64,000 nt of DNA from Pseudozyma flocculosa PF-1 (GCF_000417875.1 NW_006920874.1:664817-728816), one strand, 5' to 3'; counted from the stretch's first letter, positions 34,632 to 44,637 are shown. Made by a program: numbers and translations. The notes: generated from the letters alone by a model not told the origin.

Positions 34632-35011
34632 CGGATGTTGCAAAGAGAGGAGAATATTGCGTATATATCATTAAATTCTATAAATGAGATCGTCGCTGGA
34701 GATCCACGGGAACGACGGGGGACGCGGCAACCACCGTACCTTGAAGAAGGTACCTGCCCACCAGCAACCCAGCAGGAACGCACACTCTGGCATGCAGTCT
34801 CAGCAAATTGCAGAGCCTGCCAATCCAAAGTCAGGCATGCTGAGCGCCCACCTGGCTATCTTGAGAAGAAATGCTCTGCCTGACGAGAGCTCCCATAGAG
34901 AAATCCATCTGCACTTCGAACCCCGTCCTCGCCTCTCGCAAACCCGCACACCGTTTTTGAACGGTGTAACAGCTTTAATATACGCAATCTCACAAACATT
35001 ATCATCAATCA
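34632..35011. other. AT-rich spacer between the divergent tRNA-Glu genes
   Basis: The stretch holds AT-rich words (TATATATCATTAAATTC near 34661) unlike the GC-rich neighbours, as upstream regions of tRNA genes often do. It contains an 8-base perfect hairpin at 34948-34967 and a near-palindrome around 34736-34753. A plus-strand open frame (34684-35034) crosses it but has no recognisable product. Confidence 0.6.
34948..34967. repeat. Hairpin with 8-base stem
   Basis: ACACCGTT and AACGGTGT pair perfectly around a TTTG loop, 58 bases before the second tRNA gene. No function can be assigned. Confidence 0.7.
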
Positions 35012-35024
35012 CCTCTCTGGCCAC

Positions 35025-35124
35025 TCCTGGTTAGTACAATGGTCAGTATAGGACACTCTCACCGGCAGCTTCCCCGGAAGTCGCTCGTGCTGTTCAGATC
35101 GGGGTTCGATTCCCCGGCCGGGAA
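35025..35124 (+). tRNA. trnE-CUC: tRNA-Glu(CUC) with a 28-base intron, second copy
   Basis: Sequence and fold are identical to the gene at 34519-34618, in opposite orientation. The intron falls after position 37. A TTTT stop follows within ten bases of the 3' end. The discriminator base is A. Confidence 0.94.
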
Positions 35125-35303
35125 CTTTCGTTTTGCCTCTCTCGCGGCTCATCTGTCGGCGACCCGTGGCTTCGCGGCTGGACCCTGTGTTTTTGTGTTG
35201 GCGCGGGCGATGGTCGCATCTTGCCAAGTGGCCATCACCTCGATGCCTGGGCGCGTCTCTGTCTGAGCCCGCAGCGCCACCTTTTTGCAACACTCTTCAC
35301 GCC

Positions 35304-35751
35304 ATGGACGCCGCGGACGCCGTCAAGTCGCAGGATCAGCGGTCGGTGGCCGCTCAGGAGACGATGGAAGGTGAGTGGCAGGCCGGGGTTCGGTCGCGAA
35401 GGGGCGGTGGGGTCGCGCCTGGCGAGATGGAGGATCGATGGCCGGCCATGCTGACGCCTTCCTGCTCCCTTCCGTCGATTCCGTAATGATGGCCGATGCC
35501 TGCTGCAGTTCTGTACGATCTATCGCAGCTGCTCAACACGGGCCTGTCGCGCGAGCAGCTCCGAGCGTGCGTGGAGCTGGTCGACAGCGGAGTGAATGCC
35601 GAAGCGGTCGCCGTGAGTCTGGCTGGCGTCGCGGCTCGCTCGCGCACCACGGCCCCGGCACTGCCTTGTATTGACTCTCTGCCGTGCCTCTTCTCGCCCA
35701 CTGCGACAGATGATCGTCAAGATTCTCCGTCGAGAGGCGTCGAAGCGCTAG
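35304..35751 (+). CDS. MZT1: MOZART1, gamma-tubulin complex microprotein
   Basis: MOZART1 binds the N-terminal parts of GCP subunits and is needed to recruit and activate gamma-tubulin complexes at spindle poles. Three small exons (35304-35370, 35509-35612, 35710-35751) give 70 residues, the usual size. The signature is VLYDLSQLLNTGLSREQLRA, then CVELVDSGVNAEAVAMIVKI, ending LRREASKR. The splice phases are 1 and 0 with GTGAGT donors and CAG acceptors. Intron 1 is 138 bases and intron 2 is 97. No single exon is long enough to be found by size, so this gene is easily missed. It starts 180 bases past the second tRNA-Glu. Confidence 0.93.
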
Positions 35752-36800
35752 CACGACGATGAGCTTGTGGCCGCCCGGACCTGGCCTACCCATGCGAATG
35801 CTGCCGTCGCTCTGTCTCCTCTTGACCTACCTGGTAGTGTCACTCTGTACGGGCGCATCGCCTGTTCTCGCTCTCTGTACAACATCATTTCGCCTGGTCA
35901 TACGCAGATCCACCCTGTCTCGTCGACACGCTTTTGAAGCGGGTGAGGATGGACGAGCGGCGCCGGGATGCCTTTGCAACATCGGGTCAGCTCCCGATCT
36001 GTTCTCCTTGCGGCCAGGCCTGCTGGCCCTGCCTGCCTTGCCAAGCCCGCCGGACTCGGTGTTGAGGCAGGCAGGCGGCCAGGCGGGGATTGGACTGGCC
36101 TGGCCTGGCGACGCAGGGGCTGGCTGGGGCTTTGTTGTGTCGACTGCCGAGCGGCCGTGGGGGCTCTGCGCATGATGATGTGCGCAGCAACAGCGGGAGG
36201 CCCCTGAACACGCGCCCCGTTTTGCATCCGGCACCAGCGCGGCGGCAAGCCCGCAGGAGGGCGGAGCTCCAACCCATTCAACTGCCACCGGCGAGGGCGG
36301 CGGCGGCTGCTGCTGCTCGCTGGCTGTTGCTTGCTTGCTGCTGCTGCTGCCATTTTGGGAGTTTGATGTTGGGGACGCTTCTCTGACAACCCCGGCCGTC
36401 CGCCTCCATCGCAGCCGGCTCACACTCCCCTCCTGTTTTCACCCTGCCTCAGCTCTCGGCGACCGACCGAGCGAGCGACGACGATCCAAAAGCACGCCGC
36501 CGACGTTCGGGACCATCCGAGGCCATCGACTTCCACCTCGACGACGTCGACACGCCCTGCACCGATACCTCGCCTTGCCAACTTGGTCATTCAGATACCC
36601 TAGAGTGCCAACCGGCGCTTGTAGTCCTACGACCTTGACGACGACGACTACGACTGACTACGACTGCACTCACGACTAGACGCTCGAACATCCCGGACAT
36701 GCACCTTTGACCCAACCCAACCTGATCCGCCCACCGACCCGGCATCGATCCGAGCCATCCACGTCGAGCAGTGAAGCACCCACTGGCTCCAGCAGGCGCA
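35752..36800. other. Intergenic, promoter side of the 36801 gene
   Basis: No gene is recognised. A CCTG/CAGG island lies at about 35995-36120. The last ~400 bases are C/T-rich and may be transcribed leader. Confidence 0.5.
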
Positions 36801-38738
36801 ATGGCGATGCAGCAGGAAGCGTACCCCTCGTATGCACCGGGCTATCCGCCACCCTCGCCCTCGTCGCCCTATTACCAGCAATCGCCGGGCAACCAGCGGA
36901 GATGGAGCGCGGAACAGAGCAGACCCCACACGCCCTCGTCTCGGGGTCAGGGCGCAAGGATGCCAGACCGCCGCGAGTCATACGACCGGCCACCATCGCG
37001 CAGCCCCCTCTCGCACGCCGGCGCGGCGCAGGGCTACCACGCAGCCTCGGCCTCGGACGACTACGAGGAGCGCGACCTCGGCGAGATTGCCGCGGCCAAC
37101 CAGGCCGCCCAGGAGCGGAATTGGGGACCTCACACCGCCCTGTCGGAAGCAGCCGAACGCACCGTCGGCGTCGCTCCGGGACAGTACTTTCGCCACAACT
37201 CGATGCCACCGCCAGCCCAGCAGCACTACGAGCCCGAGCGGTACGATGGCGGGTTCTACCTCGAACCGCCAGGCACGCACGCCGCCCACGACTTTGGCGT
37301 GCGCCCAGGCGCCAGCTCGCCGTCGCACGCCTCGAGCCATACGCTGGGCGCCAACTCGCGCAGGAGCCTGCCCGTCTACCGCTCCCCGTCCGTACAGCCA
37401 TCCGTCACCTCGCCTGCCTCCGAGCCTCCGCCCAACATCTTTGACGTCACCGCCCGGCATCACCTCCCTGGCGGCCACGCACGGCCGGAGGACATGTACG
37501 ACCATCGCCCCTACCCTTCGCCGCACGGCGCGGGCGAGCACCTGCCCGATTTTCCCGCCTGGTCGCAGACCTGGTACGGCGGCCACCACTCCGCCGACGG
37601 GCATGCCTACACCATGGTCCCGCCCGGCAGCGGCCAGAGCGGATGGGAGAGCGAGACGCTCTCGTACGGCCGTGCTGGGCGCGGCACACCCTACGGGCCG
37701 TACCCGCACGGTCACCACCCAGGGGACGGTCGGATCGCGGACCACGTCAAAGAGGAGCGGATACGCATGCTGGAAAAGGAGTTTGGGCCCAAGGTCTCGC
37801 ACAAGAACAGGGCAAAGGGCGCCGACGGCGCAGACGAAGACGATGAGGAAGCCAATGCGGACGACACGGAACCGCTGCCGCTCGGCAGCGTCGATCCAAA
37901 GGGCAGGCTGGTGCTACCCAATCGCAAGCTGCGCATCGGCGTGCGATGGTCGCAGTGCCTCGTCTCGCTGACGGGCGCGGCGCTCGGCATCGGCGGCTAC
38001 CTGTTGATCAAACCGAAAGAGGATCCCGCGCCGCTCAACACGCTGCCAACGTGGATCATGTACATCGTCTCGGTCCTCTCGACGCTCGTCTGCGTCTGGC
38101 TGTACGCGCTGCGGCCGATGTGCGTCAATCCGCTGCGCAAGGCCGATACGATGAGCGGCGGCGGACCCGGCGGCATGGGAGGGATGCTCATCCCGGTCCT
38201 CGGTGGCGGCGGGCCCGGTGGACGGGGAAGGCCAGGCGGCAGGATGAAGCGAGGCATGGCCCAACCCGGGCCCACGGTCAACGTCATCGTCGACCCGACG
38301 ATGCTGGGAAAGGGCCACGACTCGTCGTCGGATTCCGACAGCGACTCGGACAGCGTCGACACGCTGCCCGGCGGCAATCGACGGGACCGTCGCAGCAAGC
38401 GACACCACCACCGACGGCACCATCGGCACCACCACCGGCGACACCACCACAAGGGCATGCTCGAGACGATCAAGATGCAGGCCATCTGGCAGTTCCACCG
38501 CAAGTGGCTCAAGGTGTACACGTTTGTCGACGCCCTCTTCTGCCTGCTGTGGGGCGTCGTGGCCGTGTGGACCATCGGCTTCGGCGGCAAGTGCTCGCCC
38601 GGCTCATTTGAAGGGTGGTGCGACATCTTCAATGGCGCCATGGCCTGCGCCGCCATCAACACCGCAGTCTTTGCCACTGCCGTCTACGTCGACGCAAGGG
38701 ATCTCAAGGCGTCCGAGCGACCGCCGAATGCCAGGTAG
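36801..38738 (+). CDS. Four-span membrane protein with polyhistidine loop, unknown function
   Basis: I do not recognise a named family. The single exon encodes 645 residues. The first ~370 are disordered (Pro/Ser/His/Tyr-rich, with YPSYAPGYPPPSPSSPYY). Four hydrophobic segments follow: CLVSLTGAALGIGGYLLI, WIMYIVSVLSTLVCVWLYAL, VYTFVDALFCLLWGVVAVW and FNGAMACAAINTAVFATAVY. Between spans 2 and 3 is a charged loop with a Gly-rich part, an Asp/Ser run and a His/Arg tract at about 38400-38455 (RHHHRRHHRHHHRRHHHKG). The last loop has a Cys pair (GKCSPGSFEGWC). The topology resembles MARVEL-type four-helix proteins, but that is only a resemblance. The start is the first ATG of the frame, with an alternative six bases later. 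Confidence 0.75.
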   Translation: MAMQQEAYPSYAPGYPPPSPSSPYYQQSPGNQRRWSAEQSRPHTPSSRGQGARMPDRRESYDRPPSRSPLSHAGAAQGYHAASASDDYEERDLGEIAAANQAAQERNWGPHTALSEAAERTVGVAPGQYFRHNSMPPPAQQHYEPERYDGGFYLEPPGTHAAHDFGVRPGASSPSHASSHTLGANSRRSLPVYRSPSVQPSVTSPASEPPPNIFDVTARHHLPGGHARPEDMYDHRPYPSPHGAGEHLPDFPAWSQTWYGGHHSADGHAYTMVPPGSGQSGWESETLSYGRAGRGTPYGPYPHGHHPGDGRIADHVKEERIRMLEKEFGPKVSHKNRAKGADGADEDDEEANADDTEPLPLGSVDPKGRLVLPNRKLRIGVRWSQCLVSLTGAALGIGGYLLIKPKEDPAPLNTLPTWIMYIVSVLSTLVCVWLYALRPMCVNPLRKADTMSGGGPGGMGGMLIPVLGGGGPGGRGRPGGRMKRGMAQPGPTVNVIVDPTMLGKGHDSSSDSDSDSDSVDTLPGGNRRDRRSKRHHHRRHHRHHHRRHHHKGMLETIKMQAIWQFHRKWLKVYTFVDALFCLLWGVVAVWTIGFGGKCSPGSFEGWCDIFNGAMACAAINTAVFATAVYVDARDLKASERPPNAR

Positions 38739-39155
38739 CACCAAGCGGGGGACGGCGGCGGTCCTCGTCTGCCCCTTCTTCGTCATCACCTTCTTCCCCC
38801 TCTTTGAATCATCACCTCGATCTTTCGTCCTTCTAGACAGACACAATATGGACTCTTTTCCGAGCGCATCGACGACCGTACATCCGGGCGCGCGAGCTCA
38901 CCGCAGTCTTGTATCCCATTTTTTTTTTCATGCCCCTCCCTGACGCACTGCATACCCCAGCCCCCCCCCCCCCCCCCCCTTCCAGCCATCCCCGCTTCGC
39001 TTCTTCACCCGAGTCAGGATCATGTCTCGTTCACTAATAATGCATTAACGACGCCATCCTATCATTGACCCGGCCCTTCTGTAAGGACGGTTGATGGTGG
39101 CGTGAGCGAGTGACGACGGTGGTCATATTGTCCTTTCGAGTTGGACGAGGTGCGT
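38739..39155. other. Convergent 3' region with homopolymer tracts
   Basis: It lies between two genes that end towards each other. It holds a T tract near 38919-38929 and a run of 19 Cs at 38961-38979. No gene is seen. Confidence 0.6.
38961..38979. repeat. Homopolymer of 19 Cs
   Basis: An uninterrupted C run in the 3' intergenic region; its true length is uncertain in any assembly. Confidence 0.9.
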
Positions 39156-41234
39156 TCAAGACTGGAGGGCTGGCGGGCTGGGCGACGGGGCAATGACAGG
39201 TGACGAGGGTAGGCCAAAGTCGCCCGTGTCCCACACCTGGTCCTTGATGCGATGGCGGGCCGCTCGAGCGGGCGCGCGCGCAGCAAAGGGCGACAGGGGC
39301 GGGAGGAGGTCGGCGGCGGCCGTCTGGCCTCGCATGGCGGTGAAGTCGGACGACAACGGCGAGCCTATCGTCGTCGCCGAAGCGGGCGCCGAGATGTCCG
39401 TCCTCGCGCTGCATACCGTCGCCGTCGTCGCCACGGTGCAGTAGGAGAGGGGTCGGAGAATCTCTTGGGCCTCGTCGGTCCAGCGTTTTCCCCCTCTCGC
39501 GTCCGATGCTACCGATACCGGGACCGGAGGCTGGAAGGCGTTAGGCTGTAGCGGAGGCGGAGAGAGTTCGTGCAGCGTCTTGAGGGAGAGGGCGGCCGAG
39601 TGCAGTGGCCGCGGTCGTGGTTTCGGCCGCGACAGAAGCTTCTTGGGCGCCTCGATTGTCTGCTCGCTGTCGCAGATGCTCGTCTCGGTGGCGATGGCGG
39701 TGGCAGGGGCGGCGGCAGTGGCATTTTGAGGCGGGCCAGCGATGTCAACCTTGCTGGCGACCATGCTTGCGCTGAGCCTTCGCATCCGGGCTGGCCAGCG
39801 CAGGTCCGACTGGACGGCCTGGGCGTTGAAGGTCTCCTGGCCGGTGCCGTCGTCGGTCGCCGGCCGAAGATGCGAGTAGTCTCGCCTGACCTCATCGCTC
39901 CTATGCTTTCGCCGCACGCCGTCATCCCGCTTGAAGCCGGTATCCGCACTGATGACCTGGGCCTTTTTTGCGTGAGGCCGGGGCGGAGAAAGCCCGGACC
40001 GCATGCCCGCCTCTGTCAATGGCGACAGGCAAGCAGCGAAACACGGATGGCTCTCGGAGCCGCCGACACAGCAGCAGCTGCTGCTCCCCGAGCTGCTGCC
40101 GCCGCCGCCTTGGCTGCTGTTGCTGCGGCTGCTGGCGAGGCCGCTCACGCTGCTAGCAGGAGTGCAAGAGGGAGAACCTCCATACCCGGTCCGGCTCGAC
40201 AACGACAGGGAGCCAATGGAGGGGGAGTGCCACGGCTGGTGCTCGAGAGAAGAAGCGGGTCTGGTCGATGCTGTCGTGACGGAAGCTGACGGCGAGAGGC
40301 GGCAAGGAGCCGGAGCTCGTTCCTCCATAGCAGGGTGGTGCAGTAGCCCATACTGAGGAGGCGACGGCAGTGCCGTCTCCCGGACGATGGCATGGACAGG
40401 GAGGCTCTTCGACGTCGCCGGTGTAGGTGGCTGGTTGACGGCACAGGGCTTGGAGACAGAGGCGCGCCGCAGCCTGTCCTTGAACGAGGATAGGCGCCGC
40501 GCAATGCGCCGACCGGGCGTGAGCGGTGCCTCTGGCGGCGGTGTTGGAGGTCTGGCAAAGGCAGAGACTTCGTTCGGCTTGGCTGGGAGACCTTCGGTCA
40601 CGGAGATCATGTTTGCTGATCGGCCGTCGGCGCTTCCGAGACGCAGTCCAGCTGGTCGGCGTCGAAAGACCGAGGGTCGTGTCTGCTTCGGAGAGGAGGA
40701 GGTGTTGATGCTATCATCGAAATTCTGGCTGGAAGGCATAGCTTGGCCTTGTGGACGAAGAGGGACGCTGTACATAGATTCGCTGGGGGACGCCCTTTGC
40801 ATGCGATGGTCGGGAGTCGTGACAGTGTGGGACCTTCTTCGCCCTTTGGAGGATGCGGGAACCTCGGGTGACGACGTCGTCGGGACGAAGGGTGTCTGAG
40901 ACAGGTAACATGCGTCGATGAGATCTCGGCGAAAGGCGCAAGCAAGGCTGGCAGCAGACCGGTGGGATGACAGCTGCGGTCGTGTTCTCTCGCTGCGCCG
41001 GTCGTTGTCCGCGACGTCGACACGCTCGACCTTGTGTGGTACCAGTTGCGACGGTGACGCTGCTTGAGCTTGATGCGACAACACAAGTTGGGGAGACAAG
41101 GCTCCTTCGAAGCCGGCTTGGACGCCTTGGAGACGAGACGAATCTCGTGCGCTTACTGGGCTTGATGGACGCGATGGGGCGGTGGCCATAGGCGAATCAT
41201 GACGGAAAGCGCGAAGCTTGGAGATCGTCCGCAT
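39156..41234 (-). CDS. Ser/Pro-rich protein of unknown function
   Basis: No family is recognised. A single open frame of 692 residues starts MRTISKLRAFRHDSP and is rich in Ser, Pro, Arg and Ala throughout. It is almost certainly largely disordered. Possible kinase-target patches include RRRSHTV, RRLSSFKDRLRRAS and TPPPEAPLTPGRR; the second is basic with alternating leucines, so could be a short helix. A Ser/Gly run leads into a cysteine cluster (SSSCCCVGGSESHPCFAACL). The ATG at 41234 lies 45 bases before a second one. A long frame alone is weak evidence in GC-rich DNA, but its uninterrupted length and ATG start make a real gene likely. Confidence 0.6.
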   Translation of the reverse strand: MRTISKLRAFRHDSPMATAPSRPSSPVSARDSSRLQGVQAGFEGALSPQLVLSHQAQAASPSQLVPHKVERVDVADNDRRSERTRPQLSSHRSAASLACAFRRDLIDACYLSQTPFVPTTSSPEVPASSKGRRRSHTVTTPDHRMQRASPSESMYSVPLRPQGQAMPSSQNFDDSINTSSSPKQTRPSVFRRRPAGLRLGSADGRSANMISVTEGLPAKPNEVSAFARPPTPPPEAPLTPGRRIARRLSSFKDRLRRASVSKPCAVNQPPTPATSKSLPVHAIVRETALPSPPQYGLLHHPAMEERAPAPCRLSPSASVTTASTRPASSLEHQPWHSPSIGSLSLSSRTGYGGSPSCTPASSVSGLASSRSNSSQGGGGSSSGSSSCCCVGGSESHPCFAACLSPLTEAGMRSGLSPPRPHAKKAQVISADTGFKRDDGVRRKHRSDEVRRDYSHLRPATDDGTGQETFNAQAVQSDLRWPARMRRLSASMVASKVDIAGPPQNATAAAPATAIATETSICDSEQTIEAPKKLLSRPKPRPRPLHSAALSLKTLHELSPPPLQPNAFQPPVPVSVASDARGGKRWTDEAQEILRPLSYCTVATTATVCSARTDISAPASATTIGSPLSSDFTAMRGQTAAADLLPPLSPFAARAPARAARHRIKDQVWDTGDFGLPSSPVIAPSPSPPALQS

Positions 41235-43380
41235 CTTGGCGATCAGAGAGAGCTGCGTGGCTGTCGAAGAGGCCTAGCCAGCTTGCGAGAGACTGGTAGA
41301 CCTTTGGAATGGAGAGAGACGTGTGCCGGTCGATGCAGCTACGAGAACGCTTGTCGAAAGCAAGGGTGGCTGTCTTGCCTGCCGGGCTCGACGTCGGGCC
41401 GTCAGGACAGAGCACCTTGGCTTACGGTGGCGTGGCAAAGGGAGTGAAGGCCAGGCAATTGATGGGGTCTTGAGACGAGTTCCCGCAGAGCTCGAAGCGC
41501 GAGACGGTCATGTATATGTAGTCGGTCAGCAAGCCGGGCCGAAGAGGGCCGTCACCTCGCGCAGAGGTCGAGGAGCGGCCATGGCCACGTTCGGTGCAAC
41601 CGGCAGCTGCATCGCTGACATTGATTGGGCACGCAGCGGCCCTCGGGTGGGGGTCAGACTTGGACGAGTTGGTCGCTTCCCGTGGTGTTGTCATCCCCAC
41701 TGGTCTGCATCGCGTGTCAGGATACCCACTCGCCCATCTCGTGTTGGCCGAGGAGCTAGGGCGATTGCGGAGGGTCGAGGCGCCCTGTCCTTTTTGTGTG
41801 TACGTGATTCGCTGCCTCGGTGAGGCCCAAGCGGGAGCCCCCGTTCTCCTATTCGCGTCTGATTGAGCAGGAGGGCGAACCGATGGTCTGGAGCTTTGCC
41901 TGGGGCGCGACCACTGGAGGACCGGCGGGAGGGCTGGAAGCTGACTGCCAAAGCGCGGTCACCGTGCGACCAGGGCGCAGAAATGGTTCGCTAGAGGGAA
42001 GTACATAACGATGTTGTGAGCACGGCCATCCGGGGGCGGCCTGGTGGTTGGGAGGGAATGCAGCATGAGGTCGTGTCGCCAGTGAGCGAGGCAGCTCGGA
42101 AGCCCGCTTGAGCGTAGGATGGTGGCGGCCTTGCGCTCAGTCGACCTAGGGTTGGGCGTCGAAAGAGAGGTGGCGAGCGCTAATCTAGTGAGCGACGCGG
42201 CGTCGAATAGCGTATCAGCAGACCATTCTGCTGCGCCGGGCGCAGCTGAAACCATGACCCGACGATCTTCGGTCGTCGCCGACGATGTCCTAGAGAGGTG
42301 GACCGAGGCTGTGCTGACCGCGGCGGACCCGCCGATACACCCCCGATACCATGCTGTCAGGTCCTCGATCGAGCTCAAGCTCGAGACGAGAGCCTGGCGT
42401 GTGAGGCCCCCCCATCTGGCCTGACCGAGAGCTCGAAGGGCGAGGGAGAACAGACGAGCGCTCGATCGGACAGCTTCTGCGTCCATGCACAACGACCATC
42501 TCGATCGTTGGCGTGCCCGAAAGAATGAGGCTCAGCCATGGACCTGCGGCTGAAGGATGGGCCCCGGTCCGCCCGAGTGAGGAGGCCTGCATTCGCCCGG
42601 AAACGCCCTTCTGCCACAGGATTCCGTGACGGGCTGGCTGCGCCGGTGCTCGAGCGTCGGCCAACCCGGCGAGGCGGGCATGGGTGTAACCGTGTAAGGT
42701 ACGGCTGCTGCGGCATCCCTGTGGTGCTGCTGCGTGCTGGCGCTCGAGGGGCGCCGCCCGACCAATGGTCGGACCATGCGCCAGCACACCAGGTCGCTGG
42801 CCGTACGGTTGAAGCCGAAGGCGCAAGGCCCTCAGTAGGCGAATGGCCTGCCGGCCGACAGACCGAGGGCTTTCCTGGCCGAGAAAAATTCGAGGGCGGT
42901 CAGGTTCGGGGTGCGGGCGAGGGTTGCCGGATAAGCCGGTGCAGACCAGGGCGGGGAAGCCGAAAACCAGCCTTCGGGCGCGCCGCCGCGCCGCCGTGGC
43001 CAGCAGCCTCGCTTTGGGTTTGGCTGGCGTCCATCAGGGTCCTGGCCCCAGCTCAGCTGGACGGACGAGGCGAGGCGGGCAGAGCAGAGCAGAGCAGAGC
43101 AGGCCGAGACGAGAAGACCGCCGATTGCGGGGCCACACATACCGACGACGGCCCACGCCCGGGCCGGTCTCTCTGGTTGGCGGCGGCCTCGCGGCGCTCC
43201 TCTGCTACATAAATCAGACTGCTGCGCACCCTCGTCCCTCGAGGCTTCTCCGTTCCCCTTCGTCGCTACCCCACAAACTCGCCCTGCAGCTTGCTCCTCG
43301 CCGTCATAGCCGCCAGCCCTCCAGCCCTCCCGTTCCTACTGCATTACTCCGGTCCCCTTCCCCCCTCTCACTCCTCCAAG
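41235..43380. other. Intergenic between the Ser-rich gene and thiolase
   Basis: No gene is supported in about 2.1 kb. Several overlapping open frames of 100-180 codons exist on both strands, none with recognisable motifs. An island with GGCCAGC, GGGCGAGG and AGCAGAGCAG repeats lies at about 42840-43110. A TATA-like CATAAAT at 43208-43214 sits 167 bases before the thiolase start. Confidence 0.5.
43208..43214 (+). promoter_or_regulatory. TATA-like element of the thiolase gene
   Basis: CATAAAT stands alone in GC-rich DNA, 167 bases before the start codon, and is followed by a strongly C/T-rich leader. Fatty-acid-regulated expression would fit the enzyme but is inferred. Confidence 0.4.
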
Positions 43381-44637
43381 ATGGCCACTCGTCTCACCCA
43401 GATCGCCTCGCACATTGACCCGCGCTCCTGGAGCGGCAAGGGCCTTGCCGCCCACAAGGCCAAGAACGACTCGGACGTCGTCATTGTCGCCTCTGGCCGC
43501 ACCGCCTTCTGCAAGGCGCGCAAGGGCAGCCTCAAGGACACCCCCTTTGACGTCCTCTGCACCGAGATGTTCAAGTCGCTCCTCGCCAAGGCCGACATCG
43601 ACCCTTCGCTCATCCAGGACGTCGTCGTCGGAAACGTCCACAACGACGAGAATGCCTACGAGATCCGCGCCGCCGCCCTCGCCGCCGGCATTCCCAACAC
43701 CACGCCTGCCATCGTCGTCAACCGCTTCTGCTCCAGCGGCCTCATGGCCATCCGTGCCATCGCCAACGGCATCCAGGCCGGCGAGATCGAGTGCGGCCTC
43801 GCCGTCGGCGCAGAGAGCATGACCAACCACCCCGGACGCCCCTGCAGGGTCTCGGATGAGCTCGCCCAGGCGTCGCAGGAGGCAAAGGACTGCGAGATGC
43901 CCATGGGCTGGACCTCGGAGAACGTCGCCGGCGACTTTGGCATCTCGCGCCAGAAGATGGATGAGTTCGCCGCCCGCTCCCACCAGCGCGCCGCCGCCGC
44001 CCAGGCCGCCGGCAAGTTTGACGCCGAGATCCTCCCCATCAACGTACCCGAAAAGGCAAAGGACGGCTCCAAGTCGTACAAGGTCGTCGCCGCCGACGAC
44101 GGCATCCGCGCCACCACCACCGCCGAGGCGCTCGGCAAGATCAAGCCCGCCTTCCCGCAGTGGGCCCCTGGCAACACGACCGGCGGCAACGCCTCGCAGA
44201 TCACCGACGGCGCCGCCGGTGTGCTGCTGATGCGACGCTCGCTCGCCAACAAGCTCGGAAAGAAGGTGCTGGCCAAGTACGTCTCGTGCGCCGTGACGGG
44301 CCTCGAGCCCCGCATCATGGGCATCGGCCCGTCGTCGGCCATCCCCAAGGTGCTCGAGCAGACCGGCATCAAGCAGGACGAGGTCGACCTCTTTGAGATC
44401 AACGAGGCCTTTGCGAGCATGTACGTCTACTGCGTCGAGAAGCTCGGACTGAGCATCGACAAGGTCAACGTCAACGGCGGTGCGTGCGCCCTGGGCCACC
44501 CGCTCGGCGCGACGGGCGCCAGGCTCGTCGTCACCGCGCTGGCCGAGCTCGAACGGAGGAAGCAGCACGTCGCCGTCGTGTCGATGTGCATCGGCCTGGG
44601 CATGGGCGCCGCCGGCGTCATCATCCGCGAGGACTAG
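43381..44637 (+). CDS. POT1: Peroxisomal 3-ketoacyl-CoA thiolase
   Basis: It cleaves 3-ketoacyl-CoA with CoA to acetyl-CoA and a shortened acyl-CoA, the last step of beta-oxidation. A single exon gives 418 residues, the standard thiolase length. Catalytic residues are present: nucleophile C117 in NRFCSSGLMAI, NEAFAS at 341-346, H373 in GHPLGATGARL and C403 in SMCIGLGMG. The N-terminus has a PTS2-like nonapeptide, RLTQIASHI at residues 4-12. This matches R-L-x5-H but ends in Ile rather than the usual Leu or Ala. The fold and targeting peptide point to the peroxisome rather than the mitochondrion. The start is the ATG preceding the PTS2; an earlier in-frame non-ATG extension is unlikely. A C/T-rich leader precedes it. 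Confidence 0.95.
   Translation: MATRLTQIASHIDPRSWSGKGLAAHKAKNDSDVVIVASGRTAFCKARKGSLKDTPFDVLCTEMFKSLLAKADIDPSLIQDVVVGNVHNDENAYEIRAAALAAGIPNTTPAIVVNRFCSSGLMAIRAIANGIQAGEIECGLAVGAESMTNHPGRPCRVSDELAQASQEAKDCEMPMGWTSENVAGDFGISRQKMDEFAARSHQRAAAAQAAGKFDAEILPINVPEKAKDGSKSYKVVAADDGIRATTTAEALGKIKPAFPQWAPGNTTGGNASQITDGAAGVLLMRRSLANKLGKKVLAKYVSCAVTGLEPRIMGIGPSSAIPKVLEQTGIKQDEVDLFEINEAFASMYVYCVEKLGLSIDKVNVNGGACALGHPLGATGARLVVTALAELERRKQHVAVVSMCIGLGMGAAGVIIRED

Larger units (their letters stand above)
34517..35126. repeat. Perfect 115-base inverted repeat carrying two tRNA-Glu genes
   Basis: Arms are 34517-34631 and 35012-35126. The first arm is the exact reverse complement of the second, over the whole tRNA gene including its intron plus 13 bases upstream (CCTCTCTGGCCAC) and 2 bases downstream. 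The spacer, 34632-35011, is 380 bases, visibly richer in A and T than the rest of the window. Confidence 0.95.

Noticed and set aside
34684..35034. 116-codon frame in the tRNA spacer as a gene
   Set aside because: It runs into the second tRNA gene, has no homology-like motif, and is better listed as a curiosity of the spacer.
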